A stretch of 64,000 bases of DNA from Sphingobacteriaceae bacterium (GTDB lineage: Bacteria; Bacteroidota; Bacteroidia; Sphingobacteriales; Sphingobacteriaceae). Position numbers and translations under genes: made by a program. The notes below the pieces were generated by a model. The model was not told the DNA's origin. It did no database searches and worked only from the letters and a program-made list of their open reading frames with translations. Below are positions 44,336 through 52,863 of this stretch, piece by piece. Position 1 is the first letter of the stretch. The number at the start of each line of letters is the position of its first letter. The stretch covers positions 124,001 through 188,000 of the forward strand of contig CANHGR010000005.1 in NCBI GenBank assembly GCA_947460875.1, written 5' to 3'.

Positions 44336-44871
44336 TGCGAATATATATTGTCTTAATACTAATCAGCCTTCTCATCTCCTCAGCAACTTTATTGGGGCAG
44401 GAAGTAAACATTAATAACTTCATCATCCAAGAGGATGTTTTTAAAAACGACAAAATTGCCGTTTTAGCGGCAGATCCTAATGATACGCCAAAGGACAACA
44501 TTAACGGCACTTTCGCATTTAGTATCAACGGGTTTAAAGAGGAGTTGCAGTTTGCAAATAGCACAGCGAGGATCTCGAGGCAGATTGATAAATCCGCATT
44601 TGTTTACATCAAGCATGTTAATGAATCTGGCACGCATGCCAAGCTTTATTATATTTTAAAACGTGAAAAAGGACTGAGTACCTTTGAAATTAACTGGTTG
44701 GTGTTACTAGTTATACCGGCAATGCTGGTTGTGTTGGGAATGTTATTTCGAAAATTTATACTAATCGCCCTAATTTTGATTGGGCTGCTGGTGTACTTTA
44801 ATTACAGCAACGGACTTGACGTTTCAACTTTCTTTGAAACTATTTATAACGGAATACTATCCATCTTTTAA
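44335..44871 (+). CDS. Hypothetical membrane protein
   Basis: A 178-residue protein with an N-terminal signal or anchor (MRIYIVLILISLLISSATLL), a soluble extracytoplasmic part (about 22-120) and two closely spaced hydrophobic helices (about 121-160). The body NINNFIIQEDVFKNDKIAVL and TFAFSINGFKEELQFANSTA suggests a small beta-rich domain. I do not recognise the family. Its ATG overlaps the stop of the patatin remnant, so it was probably co-translated with it and may serve the same process. Its stop overlaps that of the convergent tamL-like gene by 3 bases. Confidence 0.65.
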   Translation: MRIYIVLILISLLISSATLLGQEVNINNFIIQEDVFKNDKIAVLAADPNDTPKDNINGTFAFSINGFKEELQFANSTARISRQIDKSAFVYIKHVNESGTHAKLYYILKREKGLSTFEINWLVLLVIPAMLVVLGMLFRKFILIALILIGLLVYFNYSNGLDVSTFFETIYNGILSIF

Positions 44872-47231
44872 AACGGCATTCCAATACCAAAGTTGTATTG
44901 AACAAAACGGTATACGTCTGGCGCATTCGTTGCGCTGTAAGTCTCTTTAAATTCTTTCCTATCGAACAAATGCCTAATCACCCATTGTTCTGAACCGCTA
45001 AACTGAGGGTCTTTAATTTTAATTCCCGCATCAAAGCGGAAAACAAAATAATCATAATCTAAACGCATGCCGACTCCTGCCCCTATCGCCAGCTGTCCTA
45101 TGAATTTATTTAACTTGAAATCACCACCGGGAGTACCATCGCTACCGGGAATCCTCCAAATATTGCCAACATCTGAAAATGTAGCGCCATTCAATTTTGC
45201 ACCCACGAAACTATTGACAATTTTAAATCGATATTCAATATTGCTCTCAAATTTTATTTCACCAAGCTGATCTAAGTTCCGCAAGTTTGCTCTCAGCGTG
45301 TCTGAGCTTAAAACTGAACGGTTATAGTTTCCCGGACCAAGCGTCCTGGCTTGCCAGGCTCTAATACCGCTAGACCCTCCTGCAAAAAAGTTCTTTTCAA
45401 ACGGCAAAACATCAGTATTCCCGAGCGGGTGAGCAAGCCCAGCACTTACCCTGGCTACAAACTGCCGTTCGCCTCCTAATGATCTGTATAAACGTAGATC
45501 TACGTCTGCTTTAGTATATTGGAGGTAAGAAAGACCGAATAATTGACCTTTGACTTGGCTGTTTCCATTGAAAAGCTTATCTAAAGTACGAAGTGTGTTC
45601 CCTCCAACATCGGCCGAGCCTCTAAAATAAAAGAAATTCCCTAGGGTATTTAGTTTTACCGTGTTAAATGTATAGGTATACTGACTGCCTAAATTGACAT
45701 ATCGTCTATCGTTAGTCTGAATATAAAGTTCATAGCCACCATTTCTTAATTGTTCTTTAAGCGCATCATCGAGCAGGCCATTACGATATTCAATATTAAA
45801 GGGAGTAAGACTATGCAGCTTATAAATGGATTGAACCCAGCTGTAAGCAATCGAATTGATAAAAATGCGATTGGTAAAAGCATTCTTCTGATCAAAAAGT
45901 TGAATGCTACTAGAAATTATTGTTCGCGAAAGTCCATTTCTACCTAAACTCTTATTTGGAAAAGGAAGGAGCAGTCTTGGCAATGTTAAGTTTGCTCCGA
46001 CTTGCAAGTCACGGTTAAATACTCGGTCGAAAAGCGATCCAGTTAAGCGCGAATCGAAAAGTAAACCGTATCGAAACTTGAGCTCGAGTTGCTCGGCGCC
46101 CCCGAACAAATTTCTATCCGTATAGGTGTTGCTTACATTAAATCCATTTCGTCCGGAGTTAAATGTATATTCTCCCTCGATTCTGTTGCTCATTCTCTTT
46201 AGCGGAACAGCTTCGATACGAGGGTTTAGCTGATTAGTACTATCGCTAGTTTTTACATAGTCGATTTTAAGGCTTTTAAATACATTTAGATCATACAGTC
46301 TGTTATAGGTAATTTCTTCATTCTTAACATTATAGATATCGTCCTTATTAAAATAAATATAATTTCTCAATGCTGGTGAGCGGAATCTTAATGTATGATC
46401 ATTAAAATAATATTGTGAATCCAGAACCGTTGTATCAGCATTGGTTGTCTTTAAGAGCCCATCCGAGGTTCGAACCGTCACGAAAGTGTTGTTTACAGTA
46501 TAAATCTGATGAGATGATTTATTTTCGGGATTATCAATATACACTTTCAGATCCACTTGGCTTGACAGTAAATTTGTATCTGCATCTACGCGCATATTCT
46601 GCCGGATATAATCATAATACCCATGCTCCTTCATCATACGAAAAACAAGCTCATTCCATTCGTAGTACAAGGAGTCTCTGTCGTAACGCACACCGGGCTT
46701 CAAGCGTGTAGCAATAGCCCGTTCCGTTTTGTATAAAGATCTAACGGCAGTATCCGGAACCACATAGTCAATGTTTCTAACTTTGAATGAGGGCCCCTGA
46801 ATTGCAGATAGCGTGATGTAGGCTTTCTTCTTTTTTATTTTAATATCGCTCTCAACCTTTGCCTTAAAAAAACCCTTGGTTTTCAAGAAACCTTCAACAT
46901 ACTTTCTTGAAAGCTCTACAAGCGTGCTGTCTAGCAGATGTGGGGGCTCTCCTACTGCTCTGATCCTATCTCTATCGGTGCGATATTTACCATTTTTAGT
47001 ATTAACTAAATTGTATAACGCTAAGTTGATGCGTGAATTTGGCTGAATATCTTTTTGGATGTAAGAGTTGGCTTTTTCCAAGTATTCTTTGTCTACGCCG
47101 TTAATTTCAATTTTCTTTACCAGCGCCTGATCTTCAGGAATATACCCCATAGGCGAACAGCCGGCTAAAGTAACACTCAAAAATACTATACTTGTAAAAA
47201 CAGAATTTCGCAGAACCGGGTATGCTTTCAA
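44868..47231 (-). CDS. TamL-like outer-membrane assembly lipoprotein (BamA/TamA family)
   Basis: A 787-residue outer-membrane protein of the Omp85 superfamily. The signal MKAYPVLRNSVFTSIVFLSV ends in the lipobox TLAGC, so it is lipid-anchored, the feature of TamL, the Bacteroidota counterpart of TamA. POTRA-like domains lie at about 35-330 and the 16-strand barrel occupies the C-terminal half, with the FFAGGSSGIRAWQARTLGPG motif (the conserved L6-loop RG-type motif) and a terminal FGIGMPF. TamL works with TamB in the phylum, but no tamB is adjacent. Its start overlaps by 10 bases with that of the divergent trmH-like gene. Confidence 0.9.
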   Translation of the reverse strand: MKAYPVLRNSVFTSIVFLSVTLAGCSPMGYIPEDQALVKKIEINGVDKEYLEKANSYIQKDIQPNSRINLALYNLVNTKNGKYRTDRDRIRAVGEPPHLLDSTLVELSRKYVEGFLKTKGFFKAKVESDIKIKKKKAYITLSAIQGPSFKVRNIDYVVPDTAVRSLYKTERAIATRLKPGVRYDRDSLYYEWNELVFRMMKEHGYYDYIRQNMRVDADTNLLSSQVDLKVYIDNPENKSSHQIYTVNNTFVTVRTSDGLLKTTNADTTVLDSQYYFNDHTLRFRSPALRNYIYFNKDDIYNVKNEEITYNRLYDLNVFKSLKIDYVKTSDSTNQLNPRIEAVPLKRMSNRIEGEYTFNSGRNGFNVSNTYTDRNLFGGAEQLELKFRYGLLFDSRLTGSLFDRVFNRDLQVGANLTLPRLLLPFPNKSLGRNGLSRTIISSSIQLFDQKNAFTNRIFINSIAYSWVQSIYKLHSLTPFNIEYRNGLLDDALKEQLRNGGYELYIQTNDRRYVNLGSQYTYTFNTVKLNTLGNFFYFRGSADVGGNTLRTLDKLFNGNSQVKGQLFGLSYLQYTKADVDLRLYRSLGGERQFVARVSAGLAHPLGNTDVLPFEKNFFAGGSSGIRAWQARTLGPGNYNRSVLSSDTLRANLRNLDQLGEIKFESNIEYRFKIVNSFVGAKLNGATFSDVGNIWRIPGSDGTPGGDFKLNKFIGQLAIGAGVGMRLDYDYFVFRFDAGIKIKDPQFSGSEQWVIRHLFDRKEFKETYSATNAPDVYRFVQYNFGIGMPF

Positions 47232-47974
47232 AATCTCAGATCAGTTTTATTAAATCGTTACACCAAAAAAAATTTAGAAAAGAGCATAACCTTTTTATTG
47301 CAGAAGGAATAAAATCTATAACGGAATTTATCCTGTCCGACTATCGCATTGAGAATATTTTCTGTACCGCTCATACAATCCCAAAATTGGATAAATTATT
47401 GCAAAAAATAAAGGTACAGGAAATTACAGATACTGAGCTCAAAAAGATCAGCGCTCTAGTTGCACCGCAAGATGCTCTCGCCACCATACACATACCACAG
47501 GAAACAGAAATAGCGGTTGAAAGTGTGCAAAATTTGATTACGCTTGTCCTAGATGACATTCAGGATCCGGGTAATTTAGGAACAATTATACGCACAGCTG
47601 ACTGGTTTGGCTTCAAACAGATAATTTGCTCTGCCGGCACTGTAGATGCTTATAATCCCAAAGTCGTGCAAGCTACAATGGGTTCGCTTGCTCGAATCAG
47701 ACTCCATTACGTGTATCTGCCTGATTTCCTGCAATCAAATAATTATCCAGTTTTCGGAGCGCTTTTAGAGGGAAATTCTGTCTACGATATCGATTTTAGT
47801 GACAAAGAGGGAATTTTGATACTAGGAAACGAGGGACGTGGAATTAGCCCAGAGCTCAAGGAATATATCACTGATCCGATAACGATTCCTCAGTTTGGGA
47901 AGGCCGAGTCTTTGAATGTCGCTGTTTCTGCCGGAATACTCTGCTCTGAGATTAAAAGAAATTCGGCAAAATAA
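47222..47974 (+). CDS. TrmH/SpoU family RNA 2'-O-methyltransferase
   Basis: A 250-residue SPOUT enzyme. The N-terminal substrate-binding domain (about 1-100, with KKFRKEHNLFIAEGIKSITE) precedes the trefoil-knot SAM domain with motif 1 VLDDIQDPGNLGTIIRTADW, motif 2 ILILGNEGRGISPE and motif 3 IPQFGKAESLNVAVSAGILC. This layout is close to RlmB/TrmH-type rRNA or tRNA ribose methylases; the exact target is unknown. Head-to-head 10-base overlap with the tamL-like gene, so its promoter must lie within that reading frame. Confidence 0.92.
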   Translation: MLSKSQISFIKSLHQKKFRKEHNLFIAEGIKSITEFILSDYRIENIFCTAHTIPKLDKLLQKIKVQEITDTELKKISALVAPQDALATIHIPQETEIAVESVQNLITLVLDDIQDPGNLGTIIRTADWFGFKQIICSAGTVDAYNPKVVQATMGSLARIRLHYVYLPDFLQSNNYPVFGALLEGNSVYDIDFSDKEGILILGNEGRGISPELKEYITDPITIPQFGKAESLNVAVSAGILCSEIKRNSAK

Positions 47975-47997
47975 TATCTGTTTGAGATAATATTTAC

Positions 47998-48005
47998 TAC
48001 TTTTG
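47998..48005 (+). promoter_or_regulatory. -7 box upstream of tRNA-Cys
   Basis: TACTTTTG matches TAnnTTTG, 37 bases before the tRNA 5' end, leaving a precursor leader of about 30 bases. Confidence 0.5.
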
Positions 48006-48042
48006 CAGCACAAGGAGTCTGAATAAGGCAAATTGGAAATAT

Positions 48043-48113
48043 GGTCGGATGGCCGAGTGGCTAGGCAGAGGTCTGCAAAACCTTTTACAGCGGTTCGAAT
48101 CCGCTTCCGACCT
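48043..48113 (+). tRNA. tRNA-Cys (anticodon GCA)
   Basis: Acceptor GGTCGGA pairs exactly with TCCGACC. The D arm is GCCGAGTGGCTAGGC, the anticodon stem GAGGT/ACCTT encloses CTGCAAA with anticodon GCA, and the T arm is AGCGG-TTCGAAT-CCGCT. Discriminator T, as expected for cysteine tRNAs. CCA is not encoded. Confidence 0.95.
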
Positions 48114-48139
48114 CGTTATAATATATTAAAAATAAAATC

Positions 48140-48316
48140 ATGGGAGTTACTCGTTTAAAAAGAAAAGATAGAAGGAATAAAACCTTTTCAAGACTTGAAG
48201 TACAATTTTTGAAAATTGGTCGTAATATTGAAATCGGCAGCCGTTCTAAAGAACCTAAAGACAGTCAGGTTACCAAGAATAATGCAGTTCTTGATACCCT
48301 CTCTAAAGCAAAATAA
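48140..48316 (+). CDS. Small basic hypothetical protein linked to tRNA-Cys
   Basis: A 58-residue basic protein starting MGVTRLKRKDRRNKTFSRLE, with FLKIGRNIEIGSRSKEPK in the middle and LDTLSKAK at the end. The Arg/Lys-rich N-terminus suggests RNA or ribosome contact. I recall close homologues next to tRNA-Cys in other Sphingobacteriaceae, which would support a real conserved gene, but cannot check this. It starts 27 bases after the tRNA, so it is likely cotranscribed and released by tRNA processing. Two hairpins follow its stop. Confidence 0.75.
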   Translation: MGVTRLKRKDRRNKTFSRLEVQFLKIGRNIEIGSRSKEPKDSQVTKNNAVLDTLSKAK

Positions 48317-48319
48317 TTG

Positions 48320-48357
48320 TATGTGCCGTTGTTGGATCCCTCCAACAACGGCACATA
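48320..48357 (+). other. Perfect 16-bp stem-loop without T tract
   Basis: TATGTGCCGTTGTTGG (48320-48335) is exactly complementary to 48342-48357 around the loop ATCCCT, four bases after the stop of the small basic protein. There is no T run on the plus strand. It could stabilise the 3' end of the mRNA or be a protein-binding site; a separate true terminator lies 20 bases further on. Confidence 0.7.
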
Positions 48358-48375
48358 ATACCGGACAATTATCGC

Positions 48376-48427
48376 AGGTTGATTATTAGATCCACTTAGA
48401 GATCCTAGACTTAATCAACCTTTTTTT
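48376..48427 (+). terminator. Terminator of the tRNA-Cys transcript
   Basis: AGGTTGATTA (48376-48385) pairs exactly with TAATCAACCT (48412-48421), enclosing a 26-base loop that contains its own GATC-centred mini-stem, and is followed by T8 (48421-48427 region). Confidence 0.8.
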
Positions 48428-48578
48428 CAGACAACGATTTACTGACAAATCTTCCGAAATATCAATTTGGGACTTTTTTTGAAAATCTCTTCATTTTTGG
48501 GTGATTATAGCTTTAAAAAGCGCTTTTTTGGCAAGATTTGTTTTATTGATTAATAGTATTGCGCAAATCACTTAAATC

Positions 48579-48837
48579 ATGTACAAGTCCGTCATCTTTT
48601 GTCTTTTAATTTTCGTTTGGTTCAATTCCCTAGCATAACAATCTGCAGCAATTTTAGATCAAGAAGTCAAAAACATGGCCGAAGGGATAGTATGTTAATA
48701 TGCGGAAAACCATCAGCCCAGTATGGGAGAAAAAAATCTTTTTGGAAGATACTAACGCTCAGCTAAACTATTCAAAAGACAATTTTATTTCGGCGTACAA
48801 TCAGTTGACGCTGAAAGACATGAAAGTCTTATTGTAA
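48579..48837 (+). pseudogene. Small secreted protein fossil
   Basis: ATG 48579 reads a signal peptide MYKSVIFCLLIFVWFNSLA, then TAA where CAA (Gln) would restore the frame, then QSAAILDQEVKNMAEGIV and a second stop. A one-base shift gives RKTISPVWEKKIFLEDTNAQ and NFISAYNQLTLKDMKVLL before TAA 48837. The two halves fit one protein of about 85 residues. One nonsense change and one frameshift make it dead. Family unknown. Confidence 0.65.
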
Positions 48838-48891
48838 TCCATCGACCGGGAAGATAGTTTATAAATCTACTTTAAACTCTAAAATATTATT

Positions 48892-50124
48892 CTAAAGCGG
48901 TAAGACTTTACACTGTTTCAGGTCTCGCTTAATCATTCTTCGCCCCAATAATAAAGTAATCAATGCAATAAGCGCCGAAGTCATCATAAAAGCCGTCATC
49001 GGCAAGCCTGTACCATCATTTATAGTGCTTAAACCAAAAGTTGCAAGTGATCCAATTCCCATTTGAATAGCTCCCAGTAATGCCGAGGCACTTCCCGCAT
49101 CTTTAGTAAAGGGTTCCATAGAAAGAGCAGATGAATTTGGAAGTATAAATCCGCATGAAGCTAAAAAAAGGAAAATCAAAAAGACTGTCGATGCCAAACC
49201 CCACCAGCCTGCCATTGTTCCGACGATAAGCACAAATCCGATGATACATTGAAATATCAACGCAAATAAAATAATTTGCTCACTTTTTAAAGTTCTTAGA
49301 AGCGCACGATTCAGTTGACTTGCTCCGACAAGCCCAACCGACAACAGGGCAAAGATCCATCCATACGCTTTTCCACTTACTTTAAAAATCTCCATAAACA
49401 CCATCGGCGAACCAGCTACATAAACCAACAACCCGGAAAGCGCAAAAGAACTAGTTAATGTATACGTTAGAAACTGCCGAACTTCTAATACCGATTTAAA
49501 TGTCGAGATAATCGGACCGGGTTTCAGAGAGTAGTTAGGATCAGGCTCTTTACCTTCGGGAAGAATAAACATTACCGCAGCCATCATCAATGCGCTGAGC
49601 AATGCGAGAATAATAAAAACTGCCTGCCAACCAAACGCATCCGTAACATAGCTACCTACGGTCGGCGCCAGCATAGGTGATACCCCTAACACCAATATAA
49701 GTAGTGAGAACACCTTTGCACCATCTTGAGGAGGAAAAAAATCTCTCACCATAGCGACCGAGGCAACGCCAGCGGCACAACTTCCAATAGCCTGAATAAA
49801 TCTAAAGATGATTAATCCTTCTATGGTCGTCATCAACGCGCATGCAAAAGATGCGATAATATAGAGTATCAAGCCAACATAAAGTGGCTTTTTTCGACCA
49901 AATCGATCAAGCAAGGGCCCATAAAGGAGCTGTCCTGCCGAAATTCCGATAAAAAAGGCAGATAAAGAAACGGCAACTTCGGCAGTGGTAGTATTTAAAT
50001 CTTCCGCTATCGCTGTAAATCCCGGCAGGTACATGTCAATCGAAAACGGACCGAGCGCTGTCAGGCTACCTAGAATCAAAATAAGAGTAAAATACTTCTT
50101 GGGGGTCATATATTGCGACCGCAA
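48892..50124 (-). CDS. Bcr/CflA family multidrug efflux transporter (MFS)
   Basis: A 12-helix, 410-residue MFS exporter. LGSLTALGPFSIDMYLPGFT at helix 1 and the motif A loop GPLLDRFGRKKPLYVG are the signature of the Bcr/CflA subgroup, which exports chloramphenicol-, bicyclomycin- or sulfonamide-type drugs in other bacteria. LGVSPMLAPTVGSYV is motif C of drug:H+ antiporters. ATG 50124 or 50109 (MTPKKYF) are both possible. Monocistronic; the upstream divergent region has a perfect inverted repeat that may be an operator. Confidence 0.92.
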   Translation of the reverse strand: MRSQYMTPKKYFTLILILGSLTALGPFSIDMYLPGFTAIAEDLNTTTAEVAVSLSAFFIGISAGQLLYGPLLDRFGRKKPLYVGLILYIIASFACALMTTIEGLIIFRFIQAIGSCAAGVASVAMVRDFFPPQDGAKVFSLLILVLGVSPMLAPTVGSYVTDAFGWQAVFIILALLSALMMAAVMFILPEGKEPDPNYSLKPGPIISTFKSVLEVRQFLTYTLTSSFALSGLLVYVAGSPMVFMEIFKVSGKAYGWIFALLSVGLVGASQLNRALLRTLKSEQIILFALIFQCIIGFVLIVGTMAGWWGLASTVFLIFLFLASCGFILPNSSALSMEPFTKDAGSASALLGAIQMGIGSLATFGLSTINDGTGLPMTAFMMTSALIALITLLLGRRMIKRDLKQCKVLPL

Positions 50125-50170
50125 AAGTAATTGAATGTTTAATTAAGTTGCTGTCTCGGGGTAATATAAT

Positions 50171-50203
50171 TCGTCACAAAAAAATGATATTTTTTTGTGA
50201 CGA
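50171..50203. promoter_or_regulatory. Perfect 15-bp inverted repeat in a divergent promoter region
   Basis: TCGTCACAAAAAAAT (50171-50185) is followed after GAT by its exact reverse complement (50189-50203). It lies 47-62 bases upstream of the efflux gene start and about 150 bases upstream of the aminotransferase start. The half-sites could bind a dimeric regulator; CACAAA-type arms resemble inverted CRP-like sites only loosely. No T run continues beyond the stem, which argues against a simple terminator. Confidence 0.5.
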
Positions 50204-50353
50204 CACACGCTTGTAAGTCCAGTTTATTTATCCATTAGAGCCATATTTTTCGGAAGGTTTAAGAACAATCTATTGACACATTACCGTCTTGTTTTCATGA
50301 GATTATGCCCCTGAATCTATCGATAACGCATAATTATTTATACATTAGCGACA

Positions 50354-51499
50354 ATGATACATTTCAATTCAAAATTACCTCATGCCGTAACAACAATTTT
50401 TACGGTCATGTCTAAACTGGCGCATGATGCCGGTGCCATTAATCTCTCACAAGGATATCCCGATTATGACTGCTCACCTGAACTCGTTAAGCTGGTAAAC
50501 GACTACATGAGAAGGGGCAATAACCAATATGCCCCGATGGCCGGCTTGCCCGTACTCCGCGAGCGAATCGCAGCAAAAGTAAATGAGTTGCATGGTGCAG
50601 ATTATCACCCTGATACCGATGTAACTGTTACAGCGGGTGGAACCCAAGGATTATTTACAGCACTTGCCGCGGTCATCAGACCAAATGATGAAGTAATCAT
50701 CTTCGAACCTGCCTATGATAGCTATGCTCCTACCGTTAAACTCCTCGGCGGTCTAGTAAAGGCCTATGAAATGTCGCCCCCTATTTACAAAATCGATTGG
50801 TCGATCGTAAAAAGAATGATTTCATCAAACACCAAGATGATCATCCTTAACTCGCCAAACAATCCTTCAGGAGCAGTATTAGATCGAGAAGACATAAATG
50901 AATTAATTGCGATTACAAAAAACACGGATATTCTAATCTTAAGTGATGAAGTTTATGAACATCTTGTTTATGATGGCCGAGAGCACTTAAGTATGGCGAG
51001 ATTCCCGGAGTTGAGAGAACGAAGCTTTATTAATGCCTCCTTCGGAAAGCTCTACCACGTAACAGGCTGGAAAATAGGTTACTGTATCGCCCCCTCTTGG
51101 ATGATGAGCGAATTTAGAAAAGTACATCAATATGTTGTATTTAGTACAAATACTGCAATACAATACGCGTTGGCTGATTTCATGGCCGACAAAGATCAAT
51201 ATCTTGGGTTGAACGCCTATTTCCAACAAAAAAGGGATTTCTTCTCGCAATTAATGAGAGGTACACGATTTGATCTTCTTCCTTGTCATGGATCTTATTT
51301 TCAATGCGCTACTTATAAAAAAATTACGGACGAGAAAGATACAGATTTTGCCAAAAGACTAACCATAGATTTTGGTGTCGCGGCTATTCCGGTATCTGCT
51401 TTTTATACCAAAGGCACTGATAACGGCGTTGTAAGATTTTGCTTTGCAAAAAAAGAGGAAACGTTGGAAAAAGCAGTTGAAAACTTAGTTAAAGTTTAA
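50354..51499 (+). CDS. Methionine aminotransferase (YbdL-like)
   Basis: A class I/II PLP aminotransferase of 381 residues. VTVTAGGTQGLFTALAAVI, ILNSPNNPSGAV (substrate/cofactor site), ILSDEVYEHLVYDG (the Asp that holds the PLP nitrogen), and SFGKLYHVTGWKIGY with the PLP lysine are all present. QLMRGTRFDLLPCHGSYFQ matches YbdL/KAT-type enzymes, known to convert methionine and related amino acids to oxoacids using glutamine as donor. The omega-amidase gene downstream (52014) supports this: the pair is known as a glutamine transaminase/omega-amidase system. Confidence 0.88.
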   Translation: MIHFNSKLPHAVTTIFTVMSKLAHDAGAINLSQGYPDYDCSPELVKLVNDYMRRGNNQYAPMAGLPVLRERIAAKVNELHGADYHPDTDVTVTAGGTQGLFTALAAVIRPNDEVIIFEPAYDSYAPTVKLLGGLVKAYEMSPPIYKIDWSIVKRMISSNTKMIILNSPNNPSGAVLDREDINELIAITKNTDILILSDEVYEHLVYDGREHLSMARFPELRERSFINASFGKLYHVTGWKIGYCIAPSWMMSEFRKVHQYVVFSTNTAIQYALADFMADKDQYLGLNAYFQQKRDFFSQLMRGTRFDLLPCHGSYFQCATYKKITDEKDTDFAKRLTIDFGVAAIPVSAFYTKGTDNGVVRFCFAKKEETLEKAVENLVKV

Positions 51500-52013
51500 A
51501 AACAATAGATATTATTTGTCACTAATGAATAGTTAAAAAAATTACGCCCTTTTAGCCCTGGCGTATTTGAGAAAATATTCGCTGAGACCTTCAGAATCTG
51601 GATGTATGAATAATCCAATACTAAATTGCATCAACTCCTACCTGTGGGCTATAAAAAAAGATTTTTCTCTAGCGTTTAGTTCATATTTAAAAACTCAGTC
51701 TTGTTTTTTCTTGCATTTCTATCAGTTTTTAAACTTTTATTGCTTTTATTGTTCACAATTAAAAAATTGGACAATTCTAAGAATAGCCTAAGCCAGGTTT
51801 TTCAGTGAATGGTGATACATTTATTACAACAAAAGCCGCTGTTTCTATTGTGTTGAACAAAAATAATATCAATTTGAAGCGTACCGTTAATTAGTTAAGG
51901 GGTTTTAAAAACTTGTAGATGTTGCACCTGATAAACAATTTTTTATATTTATATAAATTCCTAAATATAAGTTTAAACGAATTTTTTTTATTTACCACGT
52001 AGAATAGAATCGA
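51500..52013. other. Intergenic region, no gene seen
   Basis: About 510 AT-rich bases. A 74-codon frame at 51567-51791 has the cysteine- and phenylalanine-rich composition of chance AT-rich DNA (HFYQFLNFYCFYC) and is not counted. 51579-51602 loosely resembles a piece of a TPP riboswitch but the rest is absent. I see no clear terminator or promoter box. Confidence 0.5.
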
Positions 52014-52802
52014 ATGAGTTTACTAAAAATAACCACCTTTCAGACTTACCTATTTTGGGAAAACATTGACAAGAACCTTCAAAATATTGGACTGCGTCTT
52101 TCTTCGATTCGAGAAAAAACCGACATTATTGTTTTACCAGAGATGTTCACCACTGGGTTTTCGATGAACGCGACCCACTTGGCCGAACCCATGGAGGGCC
52201 GTACAATGCAATGGATGCATGATCAAGCTAGAAAATTTGATTGTGTTGTGACTGGAAGCATAATTATAAAGGAACGTGGCAGCTACTTCAATCGCCTTAT
52301 TTGGATGAGACAAGATGGAAGCTATGAAAAATACGATAAACGCCATCTTTTTGGATTAGGAAAAGAAGACGACATTTATAAAGCCGGCAATACAAAACTT
52401 TTTGTGGAACTAAAGGGATGGACAATCTTTCCAGCAATTTGTTATGATCTTCGCTTTCCGGTTTGGCTTAGAAATAATAATATAGAATATGATATGCTGC
52501 TAATTGTGGCTAACTGGCCTGAACGGCGATCGCTTCATTGGCGGACACTCATCCCTGCAAGAGCGATTGAGAATCAAGTTTATGTCGTCGCTGTTAATCG
52601 CGTCGGACACGATGGCAACGAAGTCTATCATTCAGGTGACTCGATGTGCATTGACCCCTCTGGAAATGTAGTTTATTACAAGCCAAACGATGACGACCTG
52701 TACACGTTTACTATTTCAAAAGAAGCATTAGAAAAAAACCGAAGGGCATTTCCTTTCTTAAAAGACGCAGATGGCTTTAAATTGCTGGATTTAATGGATT
52801 GA
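52014..52802 (+). CDS. Omega-amidase YafV-like (nitrilase superfamily)
   Basis: A 262-residue carbon-nitrogen hydrolase with the Glu-Lys-Cys triad: LPEMFTTGFSM (Glu43), KYDKRHLFGLGKE (Lys108) and PAICYDLRFPVW (Cys142). YafV hydrolyses alpha-ketoglutaramate and related omega-amides, removing the product of glutamine transamination and making it irreversible. It lies just downstream of the YbdL-like methionine aminotransferase, which uses the same logic in methionine salvage. Normal length, nothing broken. Confidence 0.9.
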   Translation: MSLLKITTFQTYLFWENIDKNLQNIGLRLSSIREKTDIIVLPEMFTTGFSMNATHLAEPMEGRTMQWMHDQARKFDCVVTGSIIIKERGSYFNRLIWMRQDGSYEKYDKRHLFGLGKEDDIYKAGNTKLFVELKGWTIFPAICYDLRFPVWLRNNNIEYDMLLIVANWPERRSLHWRTLIPARAIENQVYVVAVNRVGHDGNEVYHSGDSMCIDPSGNVVYYKPNDDDLYTFTISKEALEKNRRAFPFLKDADGFKLLDLMD

Positions 52803-52863
52803 AATGGGTACTTGGTAAAAGGCGGTGGGCAATCAATTGCTTAAGGCAATTTCAACTTAAAAC

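Noticed and set aside
48511-48530. Palindrome AAAAAGCGCTTTTT as regulatory site
   Set aside because: Symmetric A/T-rich palindromes of this size are common by chance, and there is no gene start close enough to support an operator.
50268-50300. TTGACA-like -35 element before the aminotransferase
   Set aside because: E. coli-type -35/-10 promoters are not used by the Bacteroidota primary sigma factor; no matching -7 box at the right distance.
51579-51602. Possible TPP riboswitch fragment (CTGAGA ... CTGGAT)
   Set aside because: Only part of the conserved core is there and the expected flanking stems and closing GGGAA are absent; no thiamine gene follows.
51567-51791. 74-codon open frame
   Set aside because: Composition rich in Phe, Tyr and Cys in AT-rich DNA, no start context, no family; chance frame.
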